From: Hemicentrotus pulcherrimus
Taxonomy: Eukaryota; Echinodermata; Echinoidea; Camarodonta; Strongylocentrotidae
Assembly (NCBI GenBank): GCA_003118195.1
Contig: BEXV01000448.1
Location: forward strand, 135,769 to 182,766
Direction: 5' to 3'
Length of the DNA: 46,998 bases
This document shows positions 10,807 through 22,432 of this stretch, in pieces; position 1 is the first letter of the stretch; each line of letters begins with the position of its first letter. The position numbers and the translations under genes were made by a program. The notes under the pieces were generated by a model. It was not told the origin of the DNA. It worked only from the letters and a program-made list of their open reading frames with translations, and ran no database searches.

Positions 10807-11155
10807 TTAAAGGTAAAGACCAGTTATGGTCATGCGATTGCATTGTGAAAGAAACGCTGTGGAATCGATCAGAAAAGGTTAATCATCTAGCATCTAGCAT
10901 CTGCAATGTTCTGGAATCATCAAAATGATAAGAAATTTGGCCCATTCTTCGTAAAGTTATAAGCACTATACACAGAAAGATGTATATGGGACTATGAGAA
11001 AAACAAATTTACTAAATATATGAATTAGTAGGCGGTTTCCCAGCAAATTTTGTATCATCATGTATAAGTCAAAACATATTCTTTCACATGATTGATAATG
11101 AGAGCTTCCAATTTTTTGAAATTGGGGCGTTTCCAATACTGGCCTTTACCTTTAA
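10807..11155 (+). mobile_element. TTAA-flanked MITE, variant copy with different ends
   Basis: TTAA at 10807-10810 and at 11152-11155 bracket about 341 bp. The inverted ends are AGGTAAAGACCAGTTATGG and, reversed from the right, AGGTAAAGGCCAGTATTGG. From 10828 to about 10990 the text matches the family of 8927-9312 and 35286-35677 (GGTCATGCGATTGCATTGTG, CTGGAATCATCAAAATGATA, AGAAAGATGTATATGGGACT). The right half is unrelated to those copies. Both ends differ from the other copies yet match each other, so this is a distinct subfamily rather than random decay. No coding frame. Confidence 0.82.
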
Positions 11156-11655
11156 TCTCATTGGGGTGTTAACAAGCATGATATATTCCTTATTTTCAAA
11201 ATCCACTAACATGTCTATACTGACTACGTGATGTTATCTATTTATATATTTCCACTTCTTTTTTTTTAAATAAAATAAGTTAAAATAATATGCATAATAA
11301 TAATTAGAACTAATTATACTTTAAAGGAACATAATAAAACATACCATTAGTACGATAATTACATTGAGAAAAAAGCTTTAAAAAGTGGGGGAGAAGCAAC
11401 CAAGAAAATATATCCCTGTACTTACAAATTAAATATGATATTAGACAACTCTAGTCCCACATGATGACATATCATTTTGGAAACACGTAGATTCGATGTA
11501 TCATAACTATAGATTGATAACTAAGGTCAGGAAAGGTTCAAATTAATTGTCAGCAATTTGAGAAAAGATTGATTGATGAATAGTAATTGTTCAAAAAAAT
11601 GATATTTGCTAGAATATGAAGGACCTATATTCATGACGGGTCATCAGGCAGAGAT
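11156..11655. other. AT-rich unassigned sequence
   Basis: AT-rich with no gene or repeat relative seen. Confidence 0.45.
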
Positions 11656-11905
11656 TGGGGTCGAGATGGAGAGTTAGATAGAGGGGAGAGAGAGAGGGAG
11701 ATAAAGAGAGGGAGAGGGAGAGAGAGAGATGAAGAGGAGCATGGACATACAGAGAGAGACAGGGCGAGAGAGAGGGGGAGGGAGAGAAAGACAGACAGAC
11801 AGAAAGAGAGAGAGAAACATAGAGATGAACCTAAAAAGACAGAGAGCCAGAGAGGGAGAGACAGACAGCGAGAAAGAGACATAGGCCTATAGAGAGAATG
11901 GGGAG
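11656..11905. repeat. GA-rich microsatellite tract
   Basis: Interrupted GA with GACAGACAG variants. The minus strand reads a Ser-Leu polymer. Confidence 0.9.
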
Positions 11906-14877
11906 GGAGGTGGAGAAGGCTAAGAGGGGTACATTATGTATAGAGAGAGCTATGACAAACGAGGAAGGCAGAGAGAATATTGGCAAAATGATCAATTAAG
12001 ATCACGGTGTTGTTATATGACATATATTTAGATTCCGCCGCGGAACAAACTCCACAACGGCATGCCGTGCACGCGAATTCTTACGAAAAAACATAGACAT
12101 ATTTGAACACATGTGGGGACGGGTACTACTCCTCGTCATTTTAACTCGTTAAAATCATTCTGCAGATCACGTTTGCCTTATCACAAATTGATTACTTTAA
12201 ATGAACGGAACATTAAACCTAATTAGTTTTAAGAAGCATGCTGCATATCTCGCAGTCAGCGTGAAAGGTCACAGGAATATACACAAAATGACTGACGAAA
12301 ATGTGCAAACTGCCACTATGTACGATAAAAAAAAGCCGAATTATTAAAATATGTGTGTATATGAGTTTTTTAAAAAGGAGTTTAATTAATTTTCTAAAAT
12401 CATTTTGTCACGCATACACACTTTCTATCATTTCTTTACAATTACGTGAAACATGCTTACCATATATGTATTTAAATGTGTGTTTCTACGTTGTTCAACT
12501 ACTATTTACTTTGGTTTATGGTTTCAAGTACTGGAACCGTATTGGTTTGAAAGATTTGCTAAAATTCAGTTATTAAACTCGTCTAATCATTCATTTGTTG
12601 TATCTTAGCAGGATAGCCCTGAATGTAAAGAAACTGTTCACGTGAGAGACTATAAGTCTAAACGAAAATGAACTAATTGGATGAATAAAAAAATGAGTCA
12701 TCTTTACTTTGATTCCAATCGTTAGAAAAGGTCTAATTCAGTCCTTTGTTTGGAATATGTTTAATTAAATGTTTAATGGTACTTCATATGAATTCGAGAT
12801 GAAACCATTGAGATCATGAACGGGAAAGTCGGTCAATGATAAATTACTTTCCAGCTCGTTGGAATCGCAATACAGGCAGCGTCTACCGAACCCTGCAATT
12901 ACATCTTGTACTGGTATTGACTAACTCAATACTCAAGGCATTGATTAAGAGTCATTACACAGATCGAAGTTATTACGTTTAATTACGAGACAAATTTCCC
13001 GGAGACATTTTTTTTTTTCTGAACAGAATAGCTGCACGCAGAACCTTCTAGTAATTCACCAACGGGACCAATGTAATACAATGGGTACGATTTTTATACA
13101 AATAGAATTGTGAGGGAGAGTCGCATGGCGCTTATCAAATAGCGTGATGTTGCTGCAGGCTTCTAATATTCATTTTACAGAGGAAACTAATATCCACAAT
13201 GGATTATTCATGATCAAAACGTGTCTATTCTGCTTTTGTAATCTTAAATACACAATGAATCAATAATGTATACAGGTGAGGTTCATTTCCAATGCTTTAA
13301 AATGATAAGCACCAGTCCTGTCATTCAAACTGTAGTGCCCAGTAGACCAAAAGCAAAACGTTAGGTATACATGTATTAATAAAGTAGGATTGTAAGAGCT
13401 TGATTAAGAAAGAGGATATGACTAGTAACGAAACGAAAATTACATGCCCCTTAAAAAAAATCAACCAGATACCGCCTTCTACCTAAATATTAATTTTGTA
13501 TAAAGGTGAGCCAAAATACATGTTCTGTGTGCACTTATAATACTCATATCAAGGTAATACATCATTTCGCTTTCATTAATTTGCCAGGTAATTACTCTCG
13601 TACTCTCCATATTTCATAAAATGTGTACATAGGCGGGAAATATGGAATAATAATACCTAAAAGGATAAGTATTGTAGCTGACAAATACAAAGGGAATAAA
13701 ACATTATTTCAGTATTATTACCAAACCTTCTAACAAGGAAATATTGAATCATTTTATCAGCTGATGAAAACACTTTATCTACTGTAATCTATATTTAAAT
13801 AATGATTACATATCTAAATGTATATTTTGATATAAACCATACAATTTGTTAAAACGTCGAATTTATCAAACGTTAAAACATTTTTCTGACAAGATCTATA
13901 CATTTGTTGAAAGTCTTTATATCATAACTGAATGGATTTAAAGGGTCTCATCGCAAAGTTTCGCCTGTTTTCTTTTCCTCCCGTGTAACAGGACACGTGA
14001 CGATGACGTCACAAGCTTGTGTCACTATGAATTTCTCTGCACGCCAGATGTTTGTGACTTCTTTTGGCGCGAGTATTTTTGGAAGCGCAATTAGAAGATT
14101 TGGGAAAGTTCAATTTTGTCCGCTGAAACAATCGGCGACCAGCAGAGAATGTCAACCACTGGAGGGTAAAACACAAATGACATGATTATAATGTACATGC
14201 TTGCATTCGCTGAGTGTTTTGATTTCCTTACGCGTGAGGTGGTCAATGTCCTTAATTATAAGGAAACTACCCGTGACACTTTATACAGCATAATGAACTT
14301 CAACAGTCCATTTGAAGTTCATCGTATATAGCTCCTGCATTTTAATTTGATATGTATTTATGTTTGTATGTGTATATATTGGTATTCATATTCAGGCTTA
14401 ATTAATGATACTGTCCCAATAATTGCTATAATTATCAGTGCAAAATGTGATCCTTTGCACGAACGTATAGGTTCTTATTTGTCTTATACTGTAAGTAAAT
14501 GAAGTAGAATGTTGTGAACGCAACCAATAATGATATATTACGCCAATGAAAAATTCTACTGTCTACACATTGATATGAACTAATTGAAACAACAACTTAA
14601 CCTTTGAAGTAAGCCATCTTTATGTATCATAGAAAACATCGTTGTCTACCATTGACAATACATATCTGTTACGTCCTACTTGTCCTCGAAGCGCTTTCGA
14701 AGTGCCTTTTACATTTACAATTGAATGAAACGGCGTTAAACCAAATACTATTTGTATTGGGCAGGATTGGAATGGTGCAGCCATCAGCAATGTAAAATCT
14801 TTATAAGTAAAGCAAATAATCCACCTGATGCCATATTAACGTTACAATGGGATGGATATACTAAAGGCTTTATGATT
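11906..14877. other. Unassigned AT-rich sequence, no gene
   Basis: About 3 kb without a recognisable gene. A perfect 12 bp palindrome ACGGCATGCCGT lies at 12057-12068 in a small CG-richer patch. Stretches at 12200-12560 and 13480-13930 are strongly AT-rich; a 91-codon frame at 12301-12576 has no known domain. Confidence 0.45.
13994..14011. promoter_or_regulatory. E-box plus CRE-like pair
   Basis: CACGTG (13994-13999) lies four bases before the full CRE octamer TGACGTCA (14004-14011), which runs into the palindrome CACAAGCTTGTG. The octamer is the consensus for CREB/ATF proteins and CACGTG for bHLH proteins. Without a nearby gene the function is a guess. Confidence 0.3.
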
Positions 14878-15050
14878 ATTTCAGCATTTCCAGTGCAGGA
14901 TTAGTCTATACCAGTGTTGAGAAACTTGAAAGGGTTTTCAACGAGCTAATCAAGACCGAAGATGGGCCATTTTGCGCAGCCACCGTGTTGCACGAGGTAT
15001 AGCCTTCCGTCAATTGTGTCTATTGTTGTGTGTCGATATACACGTGTGGC
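14878..15050 (+). repeat. Diverged relative of the 20.8-21.9 kb tandem unit
   Basis: TTTCCAGTGCAGGATTAGT matches TTTCCAGCGCAAGATTAAT at 20811. GAGCTAATCAAGACCG matches AAGCTAATCAAAACCG near 21547. GCGCAGCCACCGTGTTGCA matches GCAAAGCCGCTGGGTTGCA near 21576, and CAATTGTGTCTATTG and GTGTGGCAAACG have counterparts further on. It is a single, more diverged copy, suggesting the unit was a dispersed element before it was tandemly amplified. Confidence 0.65.
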
Positions 15051-17742
15051 AAACGTCCTATACCGTCCCAACTGGCATTGCTGACAAACAAAAAGCTAAT
15101 TATGCTCCAGCATACTTTTGCAACTCAAGTTGATTTCATTGTAAACTTACCTCATACCTACATGGAATGGATTCCGTGAAGGCCATAATTAGCTTGGTGC
15201 AATGAGACTTGAGATGAAGATGATCGTTGAGGAGGCAATCATATCCCGTTGTCTCTTAATTGATCTCAATAAACGCACAGAGGAGCTCTTAACTCACTGT
15301 CACAGCGAGATTCAAGAGTGGGCGAGCAGGCAATACTTAAAGTAGCATCGATATGCTTAGAACAATGTCGTCGAATCAGTCTTTAAACATTATGGAATAG
15401 ATTTTGGGATACTTCAAGCAAGAATTGCTTTCATTTATTTTTCATTCATTTCCTATTTTTGACGATGAATGTTTACTTTTTAGTTACTAAGACACGTATC
15501 CACAACACGAGAATTCTTTCCTCTTACAATACCAAACTTCCTGTTTACTGCTTTCCTGTAAATGGATAGTTCATGAATACTTAAAATCTGATAACTTTTG
15601 AAAGAAGATTTTTTCTTTTTAATTTCTCTCAAACTTCATTCTAAATAATATTATTATCTCGTTTCAATTCCAGCTCTCATTAAAATATCTTTGTGCTGCA
15701 GCCGCATTTTAAAGGGTTCTGCTTACGATTCACATAACTTTTTAAATCGTAGTAACTTTGCTGCCTGCTAGCTCAATATCTCCACGTGAAGCTATTATTG
15801 TGGATTGTGAAGAGACAAATACAACATGAACAATGAAGTCTTGTCTGAGCATTCCGTCACAATATCCTCAACATCTGGGACATGAATGGGAAGCTTATTT
15901 AAAGTGACCTGTTTACAAATATTACAATGTTACGAGTCTTAATCGGACTTTTTTGCTAACGAACGCAGCCTTAATTGCCTACTGTGGCGTCTGTCTGCAT
16001 ATTATCCAATTTGATTATGGTAGAACATGATAGAATATAGCATCACTGTATGCATATGGTGAGGTATATACGTCATAAAATATGATTACATTCCAAATTC
16101 GATGTGCGTGGCATTTTATTACCTCACTCGTTTCAACATTTTCTGTACACTTTTGTTTGTTGCACTGCCGATGCACTTCTCCCTGCTTATTATGTTATTC
16201 CATCGCCTGGTGTGAATGACAAAGAAGTTATTTAATTTAGCTGATGCTATTGATCTCTCTATTCAAAGCTTTGGGCCGGCACAACAATAGATAATACAAG
16301 GAGCATCTCTACTAACCCCATGAAAGACCGGCAGCAACAATATAGCTGCAACTGAAAATGGGCTACCAGCCGTAGTTTGTCCTTTTCTCTGTATGATTAC
16401 TCAGTATGTATTTCATCTGATTTTATCATACGGAAATGAAAACAACAAACAACAATGCTTTCCCCATGCACGACTCTCTTTCAATGGGGTTGAATAATAA
16501 ATGCAACGTTACCATCTCTCTCCCTCTCCACTCTCCTTGGCATTGAGTCCAAATCAGTCTAACATTAGGAGCATTACTCCAATACAGGCAATTTCAGACT
16601 ATGAAGCCCGACTGATTACGAAGCATTACATTGATTTTTGTTCCCTCTATGAGATGATTTGCTGTTGATGTTTTTAACTGGCCTCTAAATGTCAAAGTTA
16701 TCCAAGTTTTAGGATGCTGTTTTTTTTTCTTCCCCTTCCTACCACGTCAAGATTATACATTGGCGCTGGTAATAAGAGCCATGATCGAGTGATGAGCGGA
16801 GCGCCAAGGCCGGGCTGCAGATCGCGACATTCACATGGTAATGATCCCGTGCTTGTAGATCATTTTCTCGTCTCACTGTATACGTATGAAATTAGATCAG
16901 TCAGTTATGTCACTTCCACTACCATCAACGGCGGAGGATGCTTCCAGAAAGAATAGAAAATAGAATCAGCATGGTTAGTAGATGTTGGTGCAAAAAAATA
17001 TCGTGTAATAATAACTTGTACATACCTTGGTCAGGGTCGATGGTGAAGTTATCTTAGCATTTCACAACATTTTTCGTAATTTCAGAATAAAGTCCTACTT
17101 ATTATGGTTTCAAATGGCTCATTTAAAAGTAGGGGAAGGGTCGAAGACAGACTATGAGTCTAGCTTGTAAAAGGAATATTTTGACAATTATTTTCTCATT
17201 CAAAAATATGTCTTTATCTAACACTGTTCATGGTTGAAATATAAAAAATAAGTATTTATTCTATGCATGATAAATAAACATAAGTTTACCCAATGATTAA
17301 CTAACATAGAACGTGGGGCTTTGACAAACTCTTCTTTTTTAACAGCAAAGCAATACTTTTCATTAAATAATAATGATGGCATTTTTCTTTTTTTAATCAC
17401 TGACAAAGAAACACAAATCAAAACGTCAAGAGCTGGACGGTGCAAAAGAGGTCTAGAATGTCGGTCGCATAAATTAGATACATCTACACATTGGACTAGG
17501 GTTTGAAACGTGCGAGTTACAAAGAAGACACTCTTCTGGTATTTGCAGTGCTCTAGAATTTGAGACGTTTTGTCTTAAAACGACTGTCCCCACAGATCAA
17601 TGGGTAAACTTCACTGGCCGAAAGAACCATTTTTTTTTTACAGGACTGTCGCTCTGTATTTTGGGAGAGAGTGAGATAACAAAAATCTTTTGAATTACTT
17701 CAGCTGAGTGAATATATGTCATGAATGAAGTATAAGGTATAC
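15051..17742. other. Unassigned sequence, no gene
   Basis: About 2.7 kb of moderately AT-rich DNA. An 80-codon frame at 16714-16956 and short overlapping frames at 17218-17506 show no domain I recognise. No repeat relative was found in this window. Confidence 0.45.
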
Positions 17743-17902
17743 ATGGAGAGAGGGAGTCAGAGAGAGAGAGAGAGAGGCAGAGAGAAGAAGACAAATATAT
17801 AGACAGAAAGGAAGAGGGACACACAGAGAGACGCACAACGAGAAAATGATTTGAGAAAGACAGAGAGAGAGAGATAGGGGATATAAAGAGATCGAGAGGG
17901 GC
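17743..17902. repeat. GA-rich microsatellite tract
   Basis: Interrupted GA run with GACAGAGAGAGAG stretches; part of a purine-rich domain continuing to 18190. Confidence 0.88.
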
Positions 17903-18078
17903 GTATGGATAAAACGAGCAACATCTGCAGAAATGGGGAATACAAGAGGGAGGCGGAAAACGCTGGAATGTACCTTGTCAGTACCGAGGCATAAGGCTTA
18001 CGATATACAAGGAGATAGATTGGAGTAGATAATGAAGAAAACTGAGGGGTAAAAGAGGAAATAATGAAGTATAAATGA

Positions 18079-18129
18079 GGAAGAGAGAGAAAGAGAGAGA
18101 CAGACAGACAGAGTGAGACAGAGAGACAG

Positions 18130-18168
<39 letters not shown>

Positions 18169-18190
18169 GAGAGGGAGAGAGGGGGGAGAT
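18079..18190. repeat. GA microsatellite
   Basis: Includes a pure GA run of about 35 bases near 18135-18170. The 157-codon minus frame over 17757-18230 is a Ser-Leu polymer caused by this and the preceding tract. Confidence 0.92.
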
Positions 18191-18353
18191 CAAAAAAAAA
18201 AATGAGTGGATTATCATATCTATGCTGCATTATACGCGCCCTTTGGCCGACATGACAACGTTAATACCATGTATGAATGCATATGAGAATGGGCCACTGG
18301 GGAAGGCGGATAATATGGTACCTGCCTGATGGTATTTCTACCCCATCTCCATA

Positions 18354-19012
18354 TTAAAGAGAATGTGTAGTTCTGAGAAAGGTAAAAAACAATTCGCGAC
18401 GTGTTTTCATTTTGTTTGGTTATGTAAGTCAATGTTGGTATTGAAGAGTAACAGTAATAATAATCTAAATTTATTTACCGGTTAATACGAAAGACCACCT
18501 TCTGCGCGCTGTACATAATATATTATGACCCCGGTCTTCGGATGCATTCGCGCACAATGTGCACCATCTCCACTATAGTATTCAAACCATATCATCGCTG
18601 TGAGGGCCTATGGCAAGTACTAACACAAAGGCATTTGTCATCCTACCAGGTCCCCATTTTCCGCCTGGGTAGGGAATGGCAAAAGTAGAATAACGAAGAA
18701 TGGTTACCCTTGAAAAGGATGAATCTGCGAATGTACTCGGTTCACAGTTAAAAGCTCACGGTCGGGGTCCACACTTTCGTGCCACACATTTGTGTAGTCC
18801 CATATGCATATTCCTGTGTACAATGCATGCGACTTTACTTGTAGCAAGACTATGCCGATTCCTTATCATTTCGATGATTCCAAAACATCACAGTGTACGT
18901 CAATACTTGCATTGCTTATTTGCTAATGTATATGATCAACATTTTCCAATCGCTTTTCTACAGTTTTTTTATAAAATGCAATTGTTTGATCAGAATGCAA
19001 CTTTATCTTTAA
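18354..19012 (-). mobile_element. TTAA-flanked MITE, interrupted copy
   Basis: TTAA occurs at 18354-18357 and 19009-19012. The left part (to about 18445) aligns with the start of 8927-9312, for example AAAAACAATTCGCGA against AAAAATAATTCGTGA. The right part from about 18697 aligns with the remainder, including TTGTGTAGTCCCATATGCAT, TTCCTTATCATTTCGATGAT and AAATGCAATTGTTTGATCAG. The 659 bp total exceeds the ~385 bp family length by about 270 bp, accounted for by the insertion at about 18446-18696. This is the most diverged copy. The 134-codon frame from 18700 is incidental. Confidence 0.75.
18446..18696. mobile_element. Dispersed element nested in the MITE
   Basis: The segment starts with AATAATAATCTAAATTTATTTA and carries GCGCGCTGTACA and, near its end (18642-18680), TCCTACCAGGTCCCCATTTT followed by CCGCCTGGGTAGGGAATGGC. 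I recall this CCTACCAGGT/CCTGGGT combination from abundant dispersed repeats of echinoderm and other deuterostome genomes. GAAG stands on both sides of the insert but is too short to be called a target duplication with confidence. Confidence 0.55.
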
Positions 19013-20039
19013 TGGTGCTAGGATTAGTGCCGTTCTTGATGGATCTGAATGGATTGTCCCAACCAAAGATAAAGCTATTTCTAGGGTTTTACATTGTATT
19101 TTGACTTCTGTGAAACCCATAGGAAATAACCTAATTTAATGCTACATTTTATTGGTCATCAATGTCAACTTGATCTCCGTCATAATGCCTTTTTTTACGA
19201 TACAAATATATAACATTAGATGGGAAAAGTCAATCAGTCAATCTAGTAGTCAAATCAACCAATCAATCGAATTTGGGTATTTTTTGTCTTGTTACGTTCA
19301 TTCGATTTTTTTTTTAACTTAAACAAATATTTACAATACATGAATATGTAAATTAACTATTTATTCAAATAATATAGAATATAGTAAGAACCTGTTGACC
19401 AACACATAATCGGTCAATATATTTAAAGAAGACCGCACAAAACAGAGAATCCACATGTGGAAGAAACAAACGACTGCTCTTTTTTAAGACTGCCTTTTAT
19501 CCAAGGCAACAGTCCATGATATAAAAACGCCCCCTCAATCAAAAATTCCGCAGTTTCTGATTAGTTGGTATTAGTTAGTCCAGGTTGAAATTGTTACACC
19601 TCGGACTTTATTATGATAACAAAAATTGGACCCTCTCCGATATTGAAACGAAAATATCTATTGTCAAGACCAACGCCATGGCCAGGAAGCGACAGATATG
19701 GCCAGATGACGCGCTAAATTTGTCAAGAGCTGCTCGACCCGTCACGAATCGCTGCTCTGGTCGAGCTTTATAGAAAGGTGATGACAACGTTCCATTCGTG
19801 GCGAGATAAAATATATGAATAAGAAACTACCCATTGCTTGCATTATTGCCCGCACTTGTGAGGTAACAATGATGACAGACCCGGATCATTAGAGAGTGAA
19901 ATTGTATTGCTAAAACATCGGTTGCTAATTCACCGGTACGTTTTCAGCATTATATTTGCAGCTTCCATACACAAACGATGCAGAGGGAGAGTATTGAGCC
20001 TTTGCAAATAGTTTTGAAACATTAATAGATTTCCGGCTT
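19013..20039. other. Unassigned sequence, no gene
   Basis: AT-rich in the first half. A 62-codon plus frame at 19585-19773 has a charged composition but no family resemblance I can name. Confidence 0.45.
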
Positions 20040-20424
20040 TTAAAGAGAAGGTTGCGTTCTGGGAAGAGGTGAAAATAATTTGTGAGCGTTATCATTCCTA
20101 TTATGCGAGTGTGGAAGGAAATCAGTTATTAAACACATGTTACCTAAAAAGCATGGCTCTTCAAATGTCTTCATACTCTAAATATGCCATGTAACATCCT
20201 ACAACTCGGGGGGGGGGTAGGATTTTTACGCCACGTGTTCGTGTAGTCCCATGTACATCTTTCTGTGTACAGAAAGACTTGGCCAAATTTCTTATCATTT
20301 TGATGATCACAGAACCGTGCAATACACACTAATTCTTATGCTAGATGATTAACCGTTTCTGGTCGATTCCACGCCGTTTCTTTCACAATGCAATCGCATG
20401 ACCAGAACTCAACTTCATCTTTAA
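20040..20424 (-). mobile_element. TTAA-flanked MITE family, copy at 20 kb
   Basis: TTAA at 20040-20043 and 20421-20424 bracket about 377 bp. The left end reads AGAGAAGGTTGCGTTCTGG and the right end, reversed, AGATGAAGTTGAGTTCTGG. It aligns over its full length with 8927-9312 in the same orientation, including CACGTGTTCGTGTAGTCCCA and TTTCTTTCACAATGCAATCG. A run of nine or more G at 20211-20217 region replaces GGGAGGGAGG of the other copy. No coding frame of note. Confidence 0.88.
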
Positions 20425-20802
20425 TAGGGAAATCCTACAAATATAATTCGCCTTACAATTTTCACAGTGTAGCCTTCCAAATTTGATAGTTAGTGTTTGT
20501 ACGGTAATTGATCTGTAATAATTGCAGTAACTGTAATTGACCGTGTAGTTTGCAATATCATTTTTCAATTTGATATTTCACGAGTCATAACTTGAGATGA
20601 TGAAAAATTAATAATGAAACTGGACGGTTATCAATTACACGTCTCTGTAATTTCTTTGAGCTGCGGATTAAGATGGGTCGTATACTTTGTTTTGAATTGT
20701 AAATTTTGTACTAACTCTTTATTGAATTCCGTACAGACAATCTATTTGTATATCACGTTGTATTTATCATGGAATAGATGTTCTAAATGCTTCAGGAGTA
20801 TT
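20425..20802. other. AT-rich unassigned sequence
   Basis: Separates the MITE from the tandem array; nothing recognised. Confidence 0.45.
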
Positions 20803-21860
20803 TAGCAGTTTCCAGCGCAAGATTAATATATAGCGGTGTTAAAAGTGTTGTCGAGGAACCAGTCAAGACCGGAAATGGGTGATTTTTCAGAGTCAATATG
20901 ATGCACGCAGGAATTTTCCCTCAATAATCTTTTTGTACAAACTGCAGGTGATGCAAACTAGCAAATGCGCAGAGTTGCAGAGAAAGCAACCAAAGTATTA
21001 ACATAACCATTTAGTGTGTTTACACGAATCAATACTAAAGCGATATAACTTGGATACTGCAGGAAGAAGAGATCGTGCAACATGGATAATCTACGGAAGA
21101 TGTAAACACATTTCATGCTGCACATGGTTTACTATTGAAAGGTTGAAAAGGATATAAAAGATAAACAGACATCTTAAGTTTGGTACGAGTAGATTTCTCA
21201 AGGAGCACTCAAGACCGGAAAAGGGTATTTTTGCAAAGCCACTGCAACCCTTCCTTCCATTGGCGAGTCTTGTGTACAAAATAGCAGGTATGGCAAACGA
21301 GCGACAGCGCATAGATGCAGAGACAGCAACCAAAAGTCTGAATATCATTACCAGGTGTGTTAACACGACTCAACACTCAAGCCATATTATTCGGATACTG
21401 CAGCAAGAAGGGATCGTGCAGCATTGATACATCTAAGGAAGATGTGAACACATTTCATGCTGGTTTACTTTTGAAAGGTTGAACAGGCAAAGAAATAAAA
21501 AAGGAAAATATATATCTTAGGTTTGGTACGAGTAGATTTCTCAAGAAGCTAATCAAAACCGGAAACGGATAAGTTTGCAAAGCCGCTGGGTTGCAAAGAG
21601 CAACCATTTCCTCCATTGGCGAGTCTTGTGTGCAAAATAGCAGGTATGGCAAAAGAGTGACCGCGCATAGATGTGGAGAAAGCAACCAAAAGTTTAAATA
21701 TTATTATTATCAGGTGTGTTAACACGACAAAACACTAAAGCCACATAATTCGGATACAGCAGGAAGAAGGGATCGTGCAACATTGATATATCTAAAGAAG
21801 ATGTGAACACATTTCATGCTGAGTTTACGATTGAAAGGTTGAACAAGGAACGAGATAATA
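20803..21860 (+). repeat. Tandem repeat with ~341-359 bp units
   Basis: The marker GGATAC(T/A)GCAG occurs at 21052, 21393 and 21752, giving periods of 341 and 359. Other shared words per unit are GATCGTGCA, GGAAGATGTRAACACATTTC, TGAAAGGTTGAA, GGTACGAGTAGATTTCTCAA, TCAAGACCGGAAA, CATTGGCGAGTCTTGTGT and AAAATAGCAGGTATGGCAAA. The first unit is more diverged and has a different left part that matches 14878. The last unit ends soon after 21850. Minus-strand frames in different units fall in different phases with indels between them, so the array is non-coding. Confidence 0.88.
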
Positions 21861-22225
21861 CTACTAATAGGTGTTTCGCTTAACAATATAAAGGCGAGTG
21901 AAAGTATTTCACCTATATTTTGCCTGTAATTTGTTCTTTTGATGATTGACACAAAAGAAGTTCCTATAAATATGCATCATTCAATTAATATGATAGATTT
22001 GTTAGGCGGCAACCTGCCGTGCACAGAATAAGTATATTTAACATGATACCAAGGATACAGTCAACGACATTGTACCGAGAACTAATTTTCGACATTATCT
22101 GCAGGTATGAATTATATGATATCATAAAGGTGAACAACGCTGTAGAACTGGAGTCTTGATCGCTGTAGGACATGCCTATTTCTGCAGGCTAGAATCACGG
22201 GAAGAATGGTAGCAGGTCTTGGTCG
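21861..22225. other. Unassigned sequence
   Basis: No gene or repeat relative recognised after the tandem array. Confidence 0.4.
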
Positions 22226-22257
22226 CCCTGTATACCTCCATTGAGAGGTATACGGGG
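22226..22257. repeat. Short hairpin-forming inverted repeat
   Basis: CCCTGTATACCTC (22226-22238) and GAGGTATACGGGG (22245-22257) pair over 13 positions, one of them a G-T wobble, around a 6-base loop CATTGA. Confidence 0.8.
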
Positions 22258-22261
22258 AAGA

Positions 22262-22398
22262 GTGAAGAGAAAGAGATACAACGAGAGAGAGAATGAGAGG
22301 GAAGAAAGTAAGAGAGAGTGAGAGAGAGAGAGAGTAAGGAAAGTTAGAGAGAGAAAGAAAAGAGATAGATAAAGACAAAGACAAAAGGAGACAGAGAT

Positions 22399-22432
<34 letters not shown>

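Noticed and set aside
17757..18230. Open frame of 157 codons on the minus strand
   Set aside because: A translation of GA microsatellites; no domain.
18700..19104. Open frame of 134 codons on the plus strand
   Set aside because: It lies inside the interrupted MITE and its flank. Intact MITE copies do not keep the frame and no transposase motif is present.
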